Source of the DNA: DATCLS01 sp035296625
Lineage (GTDB): Bacteria > Actinomycetota > Acidimicrobiia > Acidimicrobiales > VFJN01
DNA: 64,000 nucleotides
NCBI GenBank assembly: GCA_035296625.1
Contig: DATHAO010000015.1
Coordinates: 1 to 64,000, forward strand
Reading direction: 5' to 3'
Part shown: positions 15,193 to 24,230 of the stretch, in pieces
Layout of the letters: every line of letters begins with the position of its first letter
How positions within the stretch are numbered: the first letter of the stretch is position 1
Translations under genes and position numbers: made by a program
Notes under the pieces: generated by a model
Seen by the model: the letters and a program-made list of their open reading frames with translations, nothing else
What the model was told of the DNA's origin: nothing
Databases searched by the model: none

Positions 15193-16718
15193 GGGTTCCC
15201 TCCTGCGGTCGGGGCGGTGGCCTGCCGGGCCAGCGCGGATCTCAGCACCTTGCCCACCTCGTTGCGGGGCAGTTCGTCGAGCGCCGTGACGCGGACCGGC
15301 ACCTTGTAGGGCGCGAGGTGCGCCCGGCACAGCGCCTCGAGGGCGGCCGGGTCGGGCGGAACGCCGCGGTGGCGGGGCACGACGAAGGCGCAGGGCACCT
15401 CGCCGAGCCGCTCGTCGGGCACGCCGACCACGGCCACGTCGGCCACGTCGGGCGACAGGCGCAGCACCTCCTCGACCTCGGCCGGGAACACCTTCAACCC
15501 GCCCCGGTTCACCATGTCCGAGAGCCGGCCCTCGATCCACACGAAGCCGTCGCCGTCGATGCGCGCGACGTCGCCGGTGCGGAACCACCCGTCGCTGCTC
15601 AGCCGGTCCGACAGGTCGGTCCCGCCGGCGTAGCCGGCCGCCAGAGCCGGCGTCCGTACCCACAGCTCGCCGGCGGCGTCGCCCGTCACATCGACGCCCG
15701 AGTCGTCGACGACGCGCAGCGCGACGCCGTCGTGAGGGCGGCCGATCGAGCCGAGCTTGTCCTCGCCGTGGGCCGCCGAGTCGCCGGCGTTCCAGCCGAT
15801 GATCTCGCCCCCGATCTCGGTCTGGCCGTAGCTGTTGAGCACGGCCACGCCGAACCGGTCCCGGAAGCGGCGGGCCTGCAGCGGCGACAGCGGGGCGGTG
15901 ATGCTGCGCACGAACCGTAGCGGCGCCAGATCGGTCACCGTGCCGGCATCGGCGGCGTCGGACAGCATCGCCATGGCCGCCGGGGGCAGCACGGTCGAGC
16001 GGATGCCGTGGCGGCGGACCAGAGCGGCGAACGCCACCGGCTCGAACCGCCCGACGATCACGACCGGGGCCCCGACCCGCAGGGCGAACAGCACGTTGTA
16101 GAGACCCGCCCACAGCGACAGGGACACGGGCACGAGGTTCGGCATGGGCGCTCGGGCGCGGTCGGGCACCGCCCCGCTGCGCAGCTTGCGCAGGACGCCG
16201 TCGATCAGGGACGCCACGCCGGCGTGGGTGAGCAGGACCGGCTTGGGCGGCCCCGTCGTGCCGGAGGTGAACTGCACGAGCGCCACGTCGCCGTCGAGGC
16301 GCTCGTCGCCGGCGACACCCGGTCGGACCATCACCCGGTCGGCCGCGGGCACGACGACCGGGAGGTCGCCGAACCGGTGGGCGTGCTCGTCGGTGGTGAC
16401 CACCGCCGCCGGGTGCACGCTCGCGGTCACCTGCACGACCTCCGGGGCTGTCTGCCGGGGGTTGAGCGGCACGTAGACGCCGCCGGCCCGCCACACGCCG
16501 AACAGCGCGGCCACGACGTCGGGTCCGTCCGGCAGCATCACCGCCACCGGCGCGCCCTCGCCGACGCCGGCGTCGGCGAGGGCGCAGGCCACGTCGGTGG
16601 CCCGCGCGCGCAGGCGGGAAAGGGTCCAGGACTCGTCGCCCCAGTGGACAGCCACCTCACCGGCCCGGGGATCGCCCGCGCCCACGGCGTCGGCGAACAG
16701 CAGGTCCGCGAGGCTCAC
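15189..16718 (-). CDS. AMP-dependent acyl-CoA synthetase/ligase
   Basis: A 509-residue class I adenylate-forming enzyme. The P-loop-like motif reads VQFTSGTTGPPKPVLLTHAG, the A5 motif NSYGQTEIGGE, the A7 motif DGWFRTGDVARIDGDGFVWI, and the A10 lysine lies in RNEVGKVLRSAL. It would activate a carboxylic acid to its CoA ester via the acyl-AMP; the substrate is unknown but the operon suggests a catabolic acid. GTG start at 16718 overlaps the stop of the double crotonase gene by 4 bases, and its own stop overlaps the next start, so it is tightly coupled on both sides. Confidence 0.9.
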   Translation of the reverse strand: MSLADLLFADAVGAGDPRAGEVAVHWGDESWTLSRLRARATDVACALADAGVGEGAPVAVMLPDGPDVVAALFGVWRAGGVYVPLNPRQTAPEVVQVTASVHPAAVVTTDEHAHRFGDLPVVVPAADRVMVRPGVAGDERLDGDVALVQFTSGTTGPPKPVLLTHAGVASLIDGVLRKLRSGAVPDRARAPMPNLVPVSLSLWAGLYNVLFALRVGAPVVIVGRFEPVAFAALVRRHGIRSTVLPPAAMAMLSDAADAGTVTDLAPLRFVRSITAPLSPLQARRFRDRFGVAVLNSYGQTEIGGEIIGWNAGDSAAHGEDKLGSIGRPHDGVALRVVDDSGVDVTGDAAGELWVRTPALAAGYAGGTDLSDRLSSDGWFRTGDVARIDGDGFVWIEGRLSDMVNRGGLKVFPAEVEEVLRLSPDVADVAVVGVPDERLGEVPCAFVVPRHRGVPPDPAALEALCRAHLAPYKVPVRVTALDELPRNEVGKVLRSALARQATAPTAGGNP

Positions 16719-18508
16719 GTCCGCCCGTCCGCTGCCGCCGGGGCGGGCGCCGGCGCGGGGCGAACGTGCGGATCCTGGGCGCCGGCCGCCGCATCCGCAG
16801 AACGTTCCGGTGAGGCCGGAGGCTGCCACACCGGCTCCCGGCGCTCGGCGAACGCCGCGGGGCCCTCGGTCTGGTCGGGGTGGCCCCACAGCGATACCAG
16901 CTCCCGGGCCCCCGACCGGCAGGCGTCGGTCAGGCCCTCCTCCAGCGCGCCCCACAGCGCGCGCTTCGTGGCGGCCAGCGCGGCGGGCGAGTTGCGGGCG
17001 ATCGTCTCGGCCAGCTCCTGGGCGGCGTCGCGCAGGCGAGACGGCGGGTCGACGACCTCGCCGACCATGCCGATCTCGTGGGCCCGCCGGGCCGACATCC
17101 GCTCGTGGCGTCCGACGAAGGCCATGCGCATGACCGCCTCGGCCGGCACCTTGCGGATGAGCCCGATCGCTTCCAGCGAGACGACCTGCCCGATCGACGC
17201 GTGAGGGTCGAAGAACTGGGCGTCGCTCGCCGCCATCACGATGTCGGCGTCGGCCACCCAGTGGAACCCGCCGCCGGCGCAGATGCCGTTCACCGCCGTG
17301 ATGACCGGCTTGGACACGCCCTGGTGCCAGGCCGTGAAGTGCAGATCGAAGTCCTCGACTGAACGCCGGTACCGCTCCATGCCCACGCCGTCGGTGGCGA
17401 TCTCGCGCACGTCGACGCCGGTCTGGAAGGCCCGGCCGTTGCCCGTGTGCACGATCACCCGGACCTCCGGGTCGGCGTCGAACTCGCGCCAGGCGACGGC
17501 CAGCTCGTCGCGCATCGTGGCGTCCATGGCGTTGAGCTGCTCGGGGCGGTCGAAGATCAACCACCCGACCGGCCCTCGTCGCTCGATGACGAGTGTCTCG
17601 TAGGACGAGTACGACCCGGGCGGGGCAGTGGTCATGTGGTCCTCCTCGGGCGGCGTGGACGGTGGCGCGGGGGGCGGCGCGGTGAACGTGGCGGGGCCCG
17701 GGCCGGTGATGTCGTCGGCCAGCGGTGTCCAGACTGGGTCACGCCGCTCGGCGAACGCGGCCGGGCCCTCCGTCTGGTCGGGGTGCCCCCACATCGACAC
17801 GAGCTCTCGGGCGCCGGCCCGGCACGCGTCGGTGAGCCCAGCCTCCAGGGCGCCCCACAGCGCCCGCTTCGTCACGGCCAGGGCCGTCGGGGAGTTGCGG
17901 GCGATCGTCTCGCCGAGGGCCTGGACGGTGTCGACCAGGACGTCGCCGGGCACGACCTGGCCGACGATGCCCAGCTGGTGCGCCCGCGTCGCGGTCATGC
18001 GCCCGTGACGGCCGACGAGCGCCATGCGCATCGTGGCCTCCATCGCCGACATGCGGACGAGCGCGATGGCCTCCGACGCCGTGACCTGCCCGACCGACAC
18101 GTGGGGGTCGAGGAACGCGGCTCCCTCCGCGGCCACGACCACGTCGGCATCGGCCACGATGTGGAGCCCACCGCCGGCGCACACGCCGTTGACGGCGGCG
18201 ATGACCGGCTTGCGCACGCGGTTGTGCCACGACGACAGGCGCAAGTCGGACCGCTTCGTGCGGCGGGACTGCTCGCGCAGCGCCTCGGGGTCGCGGCTGA
18301 GCTGCACGACGTCGAGGCCGGTCTGGAACGCCTCGCCGGCCCCGGTGACGGCCAGGACGCGCACGTCGCGGTCGGCGTCGAGCTCGGTCCACGCGCGCTC
18401 CAGCTCGGCGAGCATCGTGGCGTCCATGGCGTTGCCCCTGTCGGGCCGGTCGAACGTCAACCACCCGACCGGACCCCGGCGCTCGACGCGCAGCGTGGCG
18501 TAGCCCAC
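16715..18508 (-). CDS. Tandem double enoyl-CoA hydratase fusion protein
   Basis: 597 residues containing two complete crotonase domains, about 1-270 and 300-570. Domain 1 has VGWLTFDRPDRGNAMDATM, GEAFQTGLDVVQLS and AAVNGVCAGGGLHIVADADV; domain 2 has VGWLIFDRPEQLNAMDATM, GRAFQTGVDVREI and TAVNGICAGGGFHWVADADI. Both end with the same SMWGHPDQTEGPAAFAERR-type tail, so they arose by duplication. The joint contains GAGGAGG-ACCAC-ATG at 17633-17645, a good ribosome binding site and start for domain 2, so the second domain may also be made alone. No stop separates them. Double crotonase chains of this kind are uncommon; an unnoticed lost stop codon is the alternative. Confidence 0.88.
   Translation of the reverse strand: MGYATLRVERRGPVGWLTFDRPDRGNAMDATMLAELERAWTELDADRDVRVLAVTGAGEAFQTGLDVVQLSRDPEALREQSRRTKRSDLRLSSWHNRVRKPVIAAVNGVCAGGGLHIVADADVVVAAEGAAFLDPHVSVGQVTASEAIALVRMSAMEATMRMALVGRHGRMTATRAHQLGIVGQVVPGDVLVDTVQALGETIARNSPTALAVTKRALWGALEAGLTDACRAGARELVSMWGHPDQTEGPAAFAERRDPVWTPLADDITGPGPATFTAPPPAPPSTPPEEDHMTTAPPGSYSSYETLVIERRGPVGWLIFDRPEQLNAMDATMRDELAVAWREFDADPEVRVIVHTGNGRAFQTGVDVREIATDGVGMERYRRSVEDFDLHFTAWHQGVSKPVITAVNGICAGGGFHWVADADIVMAASDAQFFDPHASIGQVVSLEAIGLIRKVPAEAVMRMAFVGRHERMSARRAHEIGMVGEVVDPPSRLRDAAQELAETIARNSPAALAATKRALWGALEEGLTDACRSGARELVSLWGHPDQTEGPAAFAERREPVWQPPASPERSADAAAGAQDPHVRPAPAPAPAAADGRT
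17633..17645 (-). promoter_or_regulatory. Internal ribosome binding site and ATG inside the double crotonase gene
   Basis: On the minus strand GAGGAGG precedes ATG by five bases, in frame with the downstream crotonase domain. It looks like the relic of a separate second gene and could still be used. Confidence 0.6.
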
Positions 18509-18509
18509 G

Positions 18510-19835
18510 TCAGCTCCGGGGCACGTCGCGCCAGGGCGCGTCGCGCCACGGGTCAGGCTCGCGGGGCAGGCCGAGGACCCGCTCGCCCACGATGTTCTTG
18601 TTCACCTCGGTGGTGCCGCCCTCGATCGTGTTGGCCCGGCTGCGCAACATGCCCCGCACCTCGTAGGGCAGGTCGGCCCCGTAGCTGTCGCCCGCCGGCT
18701 CGGCGGCGCCCGCGGGCCCAGGGGGCTCCCAGGCGGTCGCCCCCGCGCCGACCAGGTCGGTCGCCAGTAACTGGATGCGCTGGTTCAGCTCGCCCTGGTG
18801 CACCTTGCCGATCGAGCTCGCGGGCCCCGGGGAACGCCCAGCGCGCAGCCCCGCCCGCACCCGCTGGTTGGTCCAGCCGCGGATGCGCTCCTCGGACAGG
18901 ACCGCCACGATCCACTGCCGCACGACCGGGTCGTCCCATCCGCCGGGCCGCCCGGCGGCCGGCAGTGTGCGGGTGAGGGCCACGAGCCGCTCGGCGCCCG
19001 AACCGCCGATGCGGTCGACGCCCCCTGACCCCGACCCCGACACCATCTGACGCTCGCCCGAGAGCGTGGCGCCGGCCACCCGCCAGCCTTCGCCCACGGC
19101 GCCGACCCGCTGGTCGTCGGGCACCCACGCACCAGCGAGGAAGACCTCGCTGAAGTCGGCCTCACCCCCGATGTGGCGGAGCGGGCGGACCTCGACGCCG
19201 GGCTGGTGCATGTCGACGAGGAAGTACGTGATCCCGCGGCGCTTGGGCACGTCACCGTCGGTGCGGGCCAGCAGCACGCCCATGTCGGCGAGGTGGGCCC
19301 AGGTGGTCCACACCTTCTGGCCGGTGATCCGCCAGCCGTCGCCGTCGCGCTCGGCGCGGGTGGCGAGCGACGCCAGGTCCGACCCGGCGCCCGGCTCGCT
19401 GAAGAGCTGGCACCACACCTGCTCGTTGCGCACGATCGGCGGCAGGAACCGCCGGCGCTGCTCCTCGTTCCCGTGGGCGAACAGCGCGGGGGCGGCCAGG
19501 TTCAGGCCGAGCGGGTTCAGACGACCGAGGTTGAACGGGCGCAGCTCGTCCTCGATCGCCCGGGCCACGGCCGGCTCGACGTCGAGACCGCCGTAGGCCA
19601 CCGGCCAGGTAGGCACGACGAGGCCCGACCGGCCGAAGATCGGGTACCAGGTCTCGTAGTCGGCTCGGCTGCGCACCTGGCGGATCGCCCGGGGGCCGCC
19701 GCGCCCGGCCGCGTGGCGCCAGGCCGCGGGGACGTGTGCGGCGGCCCACGCTCGGGTCACCGCCGCCGCCTCGGCGGGCGGCGTGCCCGGTCCGATCGCC
19801 AGGGGCTCGGCGCCCGCGGCCCGCGCGTCGGTCAC
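18510..19835 (-). CDS. Acyl-CoA dehydrogenase family protein
   Basis: A 441-residue acyl-CoA dehydrogenase. It has GLVVPTWPVAYGGLDVEP, the FAD-binding VWCQLFSEPGAGSDLASLAT, ITGQKVWTTWAHLADMGVLL, and the C-terminal IEGGTTEVNKNIVGERVLGL. It belongs to the long-chain or steroid-type branch that begins with an N-terminal helical extension. The GTG at 19835 is chosen because it follows the crotonase stop by one base; an ATG at 19871 is an alternative with overlap. It lies two bases from the double crotonase start, within the same operon. Confidence 0.88.
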   Translation of the reverse strand: MTDARAAGAEPLAIGPGTPPAEAAAVTRAWAAAHVPAAWRHAAGRGGPRAIRQVRSRADYETWYPIFGRSGLVVPTWPVAYGGLDVEPAVARAIEDELRPFNLGRLNPLGLNLAAPALFAHGNEEQRRRFLPPIVRNEQVWCQLFSEPGAGSDLASLATRAERDGDGWRITGQKVWTTWAHLADMGVLLARTDGDVPKRRGITYFLVDMHQPGVEVRPLRHIGGEADFSEVFLAGAWVPDDQRVGAVGEGWRVAGATLSGERQMVSGSGSGGVDRIGGSGAERLVALTRTLPAAGRPGGWDDPVVRQWIVAVLSEERIRGWTNQRVRAGLRAGRSPGPASSIGKVHQGELNQRIQLLATDLVGAGATAWEPPGPAGAAEPAGDSYGADLPYEVRGMLRSRANTIEGGTTEVNKNIVGERVLGLPREPDPWRDAPWRDVPRS

Positions 19836-19836
19836 C

Positions 19837-20688
19837 TCAGCGGCCCTCGAAGCTCGGCGGGCGCTTGTCACGGAAAGCCGCCAGGCCCTCGCGGAAGTCG
19901 TCGGTGCGCGACGACAGCTCGAGTGCGAGCGCCTCGTTCTGCAGCTGGTCGTCGAGGCTGGCCGAGGGGCTGGCCGCGAGCAGCCACTTCGTCAGCCCGA
20001 GGGCGACCGTGGGGCCGGAGGACAATCGGTCGACCAGGGCTGCGACCTCGGCGTCGAGCCGCTCCGCCGGCACAGCCAGGTGCACGACGCCCCAGTCCGC
20101 CGCCTCGCGGCCCTCCAGCGCCCGGCCGAGGAGCAGCAGCTCCCGGGCCCGCACGGTCCCCACGAAGCGGGGCACGAGCCACGAGCCGCCGGAGTCGGGG
20201 GTGAAGCCGCGCTCGGTGAAGGGCTCCCAGAGGCGGGCGTCGTCGGCCACGACGGTGAAGTCGGCGGCGAGCGCCAGGTGGAAGCCGATGCCGGCCGCCC
20301 AACCCCGCACCCGGCACACGACCGGCACCTGCACGGAGGCCACCAGCGGGATCAGCCGGTGCGCCAGTGACGGCACGCGCCGCTGGATGCTGCCGACCCT
20401 TGGCCGCCGGGGCGCGGCGCCGTCGGCCGTCGGCGGGGTGGCGTTGCGGACCACGAGGTCGGCACCGCCACAGAAGTGGTCGCCGGCGCCGGCCAGCACG
20501 ATGCAGCGGACGCGCTCGTCGCGGCCGGCGGCGTCGATGGCGCCGATGAGGCCGGTCACCATGGTGTCGTCGAGGGCGTTGCGCTTCGAGGGCCGGTCGA
20601 GCACGAGATGCAGGACAGGTCCACGCAGGCCGATCTGCAGACCGTCGACCGATGCGTAGGCGGCGTCGAGCGCGCCGGTGTCGCTCAC
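19837..20688 (-). CDS. Enoyl-CoA hydratase/isomerase family protein
   Basis: A 283-residue crotonase. It contains VLHLVLDRPSKRNALDDTMV, the oxyanion segment GDHFCGGADLVVRN and CRVRGWAAGIGFHLALAADF; the acidic helix WEPFTERGFTPDSGGSWLVP carries a Glu typical of hydratases. It ends RTDDFREGLAAFRDKRPPSF, the usual crotonase C-terminus. GTG start at 20688 overlaps the stop of the hot-dog gene upstream (GTGA), and its stop lies next to the start of the dehydrogenase gene, so all are co-translated. Confidence 0.9.
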   Translation of the reverse strand: MSDTGALDAAYASVDGLQIGLRGPVLHLVLDRPSKRNALDDTMVTGLIGAIDAAGRDERVRCIVLAGAGDHFCGGADLVVRNATPPTADGAAPRRPRVGSIQRRVPSLAHRLIPLVASVQVPVVCRVRGWAAGIGFHLALAADFTVVADDARLWEPFTERGFTPDSGGSWLVPRFVGTVRARELLLLGRALEGREAADWGVVHLAVPAERLDAEVAALVDRLSSGPTVALGLTKWLLAASPSASLDDQLQNEALALELSSRTDDFREGLAAFRDKRPPSFEGR

Positions 20689-21965
20689 CGGTCGGTCCAG
20701 GCCGTGCCGTCGGCGAAGCGGGCGGTCACGGCGTCGAGGGCCTGCTGCAGGTCGTTGGCGCCGCCGGGCGGCTCGGGCAGTCGCACCGGTCCCCGCTCGC
20801 GGCTGGGCAGCAGGATCGCGGCGTGGCCGGGCGTGGTGACCTCCCCTCGCTGGTTCTCGGCCACGAGCTCGACGTCGACGGCCGGCCGGTCACCCTCGGC
20901 CAGGTACTTGCGCACGACGGTGCCGCGCAGCCACTGGGTGTCGCCCACGTAGTTGAACCGGCGGAACTCGCAGTCGAGGCGCCACAGCCAGGCGTCGTCG
21001 CCCATCCAGTCGGTGCACAGGTGGATCAGCCAGGTCTCGCGCATGCGCCCGTAGTCGAACGTCGTGGGGTTGCCGGAGCGGCGGGCGAACTCGGGGTCCC
21101 AGTGCACGCGCTGCATGACGTCGGGCACGTTCTGCGGGTCGCGGTGGAAGAAGCGCGGGATGCGGCGCCGGTTGGCGGCGGCCAGCCCCAGCGCGGAGAC
21201 GCCGTAGAGGCCCATGCCCATGCCCACGTGCCAGCAGACGATGTCGGTGATCGTGAGCGGGCCCTTGACCATCGGCCCGACCGTGTCGCCCTCGGCCACG
21301 TCCTCCCACCAACGTGGCTCCGCTCCCCGGGCCGTCTCGCGGGCGTACTGCGCTTCGATCTCGGCGATCTGGTCCTCGGTGTAGGGGGCCAGCTCGACGT
21401 CGTCGTACTTCTTGCGCTCGCGGGCCCGTGTCCGCTCGGTGCGGATCATCAGGCGGTACTGGGCCGACAGCAGTCGCCCGGCGGGCACGCGGAACACCTG
21501 ACCGGTCCACTCGTGGATCGCCCGGTCGGCGAACTCGCTGGGCTTGTCGAGCACGCCGACCAGCGCGTTGCGCCGGGACACCCGGTCGCCGGGGCGCAGC
21601 GGCGCCCACCACTCGCGGGCGCTGGCGCCGTAGAACGCGTGGACCCCGCGCAGCGGGTCGCCCCGCATGAGCTCGGCGTGCTCCGCGGCGACGGCGGTGA
21701 CCTCGTCCTCGCCGACCAGCGTGTCGCCGCCCACGAGCGGCGGCGGGGCGATAGGCCCCTCCCAGCGCGTGCGCGCGCCGTAGGCCGGGTCGCACCACAG
21801 CGGGTTCGGGTCGCCGTAGGCCTCGGCGACGTGGCGGAACACGTCGGTGGTCAGGACGGTGTAGTGAGGCGGCTGCGGGTGGGGCTCGGCCACGCCGATC
21901 CGCTGGCGGAGGCGGGCGACGGCCTCGTCGGTGATGCGACCGCGGTCGGCCTGGGTGACGCTCAC
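20685..21965 (-). CDS. Double hot-dog acyl dehydratase (FAS1-like dehydratase / MaoC type)
   Basis: A 426-residue protein made of two hot-dog folds. The first (residues about 35-190) carries HVAEAYGDPNPLWCDPAYGA and later GVHAFYGASAREWWAPLRPG, the pattern of FAS1-like dehydratase domains. The second (about 215-400) carries PMVKGPLTITDIVCWHVGMG and DCEFRRFNYVGDTQWLRG. It should hydrate enoyl-CoA or dehydrate hydroxyacyl-CoA for a large substrate. It is the first gene of the minus-strand operon; its promoter region (21966-22050) carries a GAAG-N4-GTTC site and a CTGAC-N5-GTCAG palindrome. Confidence 0.85.
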   Translation of the reverse strand: MSVTQADRGRITDEAVARLRQRIGVAEPHPQPPHYTVLTTDVFRHVAEAYGDPNPLWCDPAYGARTRWEGPIAPPPLVGGDTLVGEDEVTAVAAEHAELMRGDPLRGVHAFYGASAREWWAPLRPGDRVSRRNALVGVLDKPSEFADRAIHEWTGQVFRVPAGRLLSAQYRLMIRTERTRARERKKYDDVELAPYTEDQIAEIEAQYARETARGAEPRWWEDVAEGDTVGPMVKGPLTITDIVCWHVGMGMGLYGVSALGLAAANRRRIPRFFHRDPQNVPDVMQRVHWDPEFARRSGNPTTFDYGRMRETWLIHLCTDWMGDDAWLWRLDCEFRRFNYVGDTQWLRGTVVRKYLAEGDRPAVDVELVAENQRGEVTTPGHAAILLPSRERGPVRLPEPPGGANDLQQALDAVTARFADGTAWTDR

Positions 21966-22010
21966 GAGCCCACCGCCGTGCCCCTCATGCGATGCAGTCT
22001 CTCATGGATT

Positions 22011-22022
22011 GAAGCACCGTTC
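22011..22022. promoter_or_regulatory. Operator-like site GAAGCACCGTTC upstream of the acyl-CoA operon
   Basis: Member of the GAA(C/G)-N4-GTTC family; it sits about 45 bases upstream of the first gene of the 20685-21965 operon. The extended sequence is ATTGAAGCACCGTTCAC. Confidence 0.55.
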
Positions 22023-22027
22023 ACTTC

Positions 22028-22042
22028 CTGACACCCCGTCAG
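22028..22042. promoter_or_regulatory. Palindrome CTGACACCCCGTCAG
   Basis: Perfect 5-bp arms around a 5-base spacer, adjoining the GAAG-N4-GTTC site. The same layout (CTGAC, five bases, GTCAG) recurs immediately upstream of fadD3 at 45601-45615. Confidence 0.55.
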
Positions 22043-22147
22043 CTTACGTCTCCGGACCGGCGCTGACGAACTGCCCAGACCTCTCTGAGGGACCTCCAAC
22101 CTGCGGGCCGTCTACTGACCCTCCGACAACGGAAGGAGACACCACAC

Positions 22148-22447
22148 ATGCCCATGATGACCCCGAGGCGCCTGGTCGCGGCCGGGGCGGTGGCGGGGGC
22201 GACTGTCCTCGGCACCGCCGGATGGGCGGCCGCGCAGGACCAGTCGTCGACCTCCGACGACACCGAGGCCACGACCGAGACGACGGAGCCGACCGAGTCG
22301 ACGGAGGCGCCAGCGCCCCCCGACGCCCGGTCCTCCGGCGAGCAGGGTCCCGAGAGACGCGGTCCCGAAGGGAACTGTCCCGACGGCGCGCATGCGCCCG
22401 ACGCCCCGAGCGAGGACCCGAGCGAGGGCTCGTCCGGGGCCACCTGA
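22148..22447 (+). CDS. Small secreted acidic protein
   Basis: A 99-residue protein with a Sec signal peptide: positively charged start MPMMTPRRLV, hydrophobic core AAGAVAGATVLGTAGWAA and a likely cleavage after AAAQ. The mature part is Thr/Glu/Ser/Pro-rich (TTETTEPTESTEAPAPP), strongly acidic and probably disordered, ending in DAPSEDPSEGSSGAT. GGAAGGAG lies about 11 nt before the ATG. No family is recognised. It is divergent from the hot-dog gene and convergent with the TetR gene. Confidence 0.75.
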   Translation: MPMMTPRRLVAAGAVAGATVLGTAGWAAAQDQSSTSDDTEATTETTEPTESTEAPAPPDARSSGEQGPERRGPEGNCPDGAHAPDAPSEDPSEGSSGAT

Positions 22448-22498
22448 CTGGTCGGCCGCGGGCCCGGGGCCGTCCAGGACCGGGCCCGCGGCCCAGAC

Positions 22499-23155
22499 CT
22501 ACGCCCGGAACGCGCCGGCGATCATCTCGTGGAGCGTGGCGAGCGGCAGGCGCTCGACGGGCTCGGCGTCGTCGGACGTCACCGCCGGGTCGAGCAGTTG
22601 GTACGTCGCCACCATGCCGCTGAGCAGGCGGGCCAGGACGAGCGGATCACCCGCCCGCAGCTCGCCGCTCTGCTGGCCCCGGCGGAAGATGCGGGCCTGG
22701 ATCTCCATCGCCCGCTGGAAGTTCGCCTGCAGGGCGTCGTCGATCTGGAGCTGCGGCGGCAGCGCCGAGCTGGACGAGCGAAGGTACAGGCGACCGAAGT
22801 GCCGGTGCTGGCGGAAGAACCCGACCTCGAGGTCGACGACGCGGCGGAGCTGGTCGAGCGGCGAGTCGCTCTCGGCCACCGCGGCCTCCATGGCCGGCAC
22901 GAGCTCGGCGCCGCGGCGGAGGAACACGTTGAGGAAGAGGTCGTCCTTGTTCTGGAAGAACGAGTAGACCGACCCGACCGAGAACTCGGCCAGCTCGGCC
23001 ACCTCCTTGAGGGTGGTCTCGTGGAAGCCCTTCCGGCCGAAGACCTCTTCGGCGGCGTCGAGCAGCTGGTTGCGGCTGAGGTCCTGGTGCTGCAGGCGGC
23101 GCTGCTCGCGTCGGCTGAGCGCCTGGCTTCGGCCCTCGGTCGTCGCGCGCGGCAT
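22499..23155 (-). CDS. TetR family regulator, candidate regulator of the acyl-CoA genes
   Basis: A 218-residue TetR protein. The HTH region is at residues 30-75: LLDAAEEVFGRKGFHETTLK, then EVAELAEFSVGSVYSFFQNK. The C-terminal domain contains PLDQLRRVVDLEVGFFRQH, as in many fatty-acid or steroid responsive repressors. An AGGTTA (TAACCT on its strand) box lies 6 nt before the ATG, so the transcript is probably leaderless. A GAAG-N4-GTTC site (23186-23197) lies in its promoter, and the same motif occurs before four other acyl-CoA units in the window, which makes it a candidate autoregulated repressor of them. This link is inference. Confidence 0.87.
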   Translation of the reverse strand: MPRATTEGRSQALSRREQRRLQHQDLSRNQLLDAAEEVFGRKGFHETTLKEVAELAEFSVGSVYSFFQNKDDLFLNVFLRRGAELVPAMEAAVAESDSPLDQLRRVVDLEVGFFRQHRHFGRLYLRSSSSALPPQLQIDDALQANFQRAMEIQARIFRRGQQSGELRAGDPLVLARLLSGMVATYQLLDPAVTSDDAEPVERLPLATLHEMIAGAFRA

Positions 23156-23185
23156 CAGCGCAGGTTAGCCCTCACTCGATTGATT

Positions 23186-23197
23186 GAAGCTACGTTC
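23186..23197. promoter_or_regulatory. Operator-like site GAAGCTACGTTC upstream of the TetR gene
   Basis: Same half-sites and spacing as the sites at 22011, 26513, 45434 and 51013. It lies about 20 bases upstream of the TAACCT box of the TetR gene, where a repressor would block its own promoter. Confidence 0.5.
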
Positions 23198-23319
23198 TGC
23201 GAAGTGAACGATGGCACAGAGGGCCCTCGTCCCCTGACCCGTCGCAGGTTCGCCGGTCCGACGTCCGCCGCCGCGGGCTCGCCGAGGCCCCGTCCCCCCG
23301 AGGGCGGCCGTCCGCCGGG

Positions 23320-24192
23320 TCAACGGGCCACGGCGCGCTCGAAGGCGGCCTCGTCGCCGGCGTACGGGCCGGACGGCCGGGGCCAGTGCAGCACCAGGTC
23401 GGTGGCGCCGACCTCGGCGTAGCGGCCCAGGGTGTCGCGGAACGCCTCGGGCGAGGACACGCCCGGCTCGAGCTGGGGGCCGGCGAGCACGATGCGGTCG
23501 AGCGTGGCCGGAAGGCGGCCCACGGCGGCGCACGCCTCGTCGAGCCGCTCGACCTCGGCCCGGACCGCCGCCGCCCCCGCCTCGGCGTCGAGCAGCGGCT
23601 CGCCGACCCGCCGGGGACCGGTCGTGACCCAGGCCTGGCCGTACATGGCCGCGAGGCGCATGCCCCGGCGCCCGGCGGCGGCCACGGCGAAGGGCAGCCG
23701 GGGCCGCTGCAGGCAGCCGGGCGCCATCGGGGCGGCGTCGGCCACGTAGTAGCGACCCCGGTACGTGGTCACCGGTTCGCGCAGCAGCAGGTCGGTCAGC
23801 TCCACGAACTCGGCGAAGCGGTCGGCCCGCTCGCGGGCGGACCACGGGTCCTGGCCCAGCACGGCGGCGTCCCAGCCGCTGCCGCCCGCGCCGACGCCGA
23901 GCGTGAACCGCCCACCGGACACGTCCTCGAGCGCCAGCAGGTCGCGGGCGAAGGGCACGGGGTGGCGGAAGTTCGGCGTCGCCACGAGGGTCCCGAGCCG
24001 CAGTCGGGTGGTGGCGAGGGCCGCGGCGGTCAGGGTCGGGACGGCCCCGAACCACGGCCCGTCGCGCAGCGTCCGCCAGGCGATGTGGTCGTAGGTCCAG
24101 GCGTGGTCGAGGCCCAGCTCCTCGGCCCGCCGCCACCGGGCACCGGCCTCGGCCCAGCGCAGCTCCGGCAGGATGAGCACCCCGAGACGCAT
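23320..24192 (-). CDS. LLM-class (F420/flavin) oxidoreductase
   Basis: A 290-residue luciferase-like TIM-barrel enzyme. It starts MRLGVLILPELRWAEAGARW and has ELGLDHAWTYDHIAWRTL, LATTRLRLGTLVATPNFRHP, then PFARDLLALEDVSGGRFTLG and GVGAGGSGWDAAVLGQDPW. This is the pattern of F420-dependent LLM enzymes. The ATG at 24192 is preferred over an upstream ATG at 24213 because similarity starts there and a TAGGGT box lies 7 nt before it, suggesting a leaderless transcript. The substrate is unknown. Confidence 0.87.
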   Translation of the reverse strand: MRLGVLILPELRWAEAGARWRRAEELGLDHAWTYDHIAWRTLRDGPWFGAVPTLTAAALATTRLRLGTLVATPNFRHPVPFARDLLALEDVSGGRFTLGVGAGGSGWDAAVLGQDPWSARERADRFAEFVELTDLLLREPVTTYRGRYYVADAAPMAPGCLQRPRLPFAVAAAGRRGMRLAAMYGQAWVTTGPRRVGEPLLDAEAGAAAVRAEVERLDEACAAVGRLPATLDRIVLAGPQLEPGVSSPEAFRDTLGRYAEVGATDLVLHWPRPSGPYAGDEAAFERAVAR

Positions 24193-24230
24193 CCCGCCGA
24201 CCCTACGGCCCACCGTCCCTGCCGCTCTTC

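Noticed and set aside
13999..16494. 831-codon open frame spanning a dehydrogenase and part of a ligase
   Set aside because: It is two frames of real adjacent genes; the ligase lies in another frame and the true dehydrogenase start is GTG 15192.
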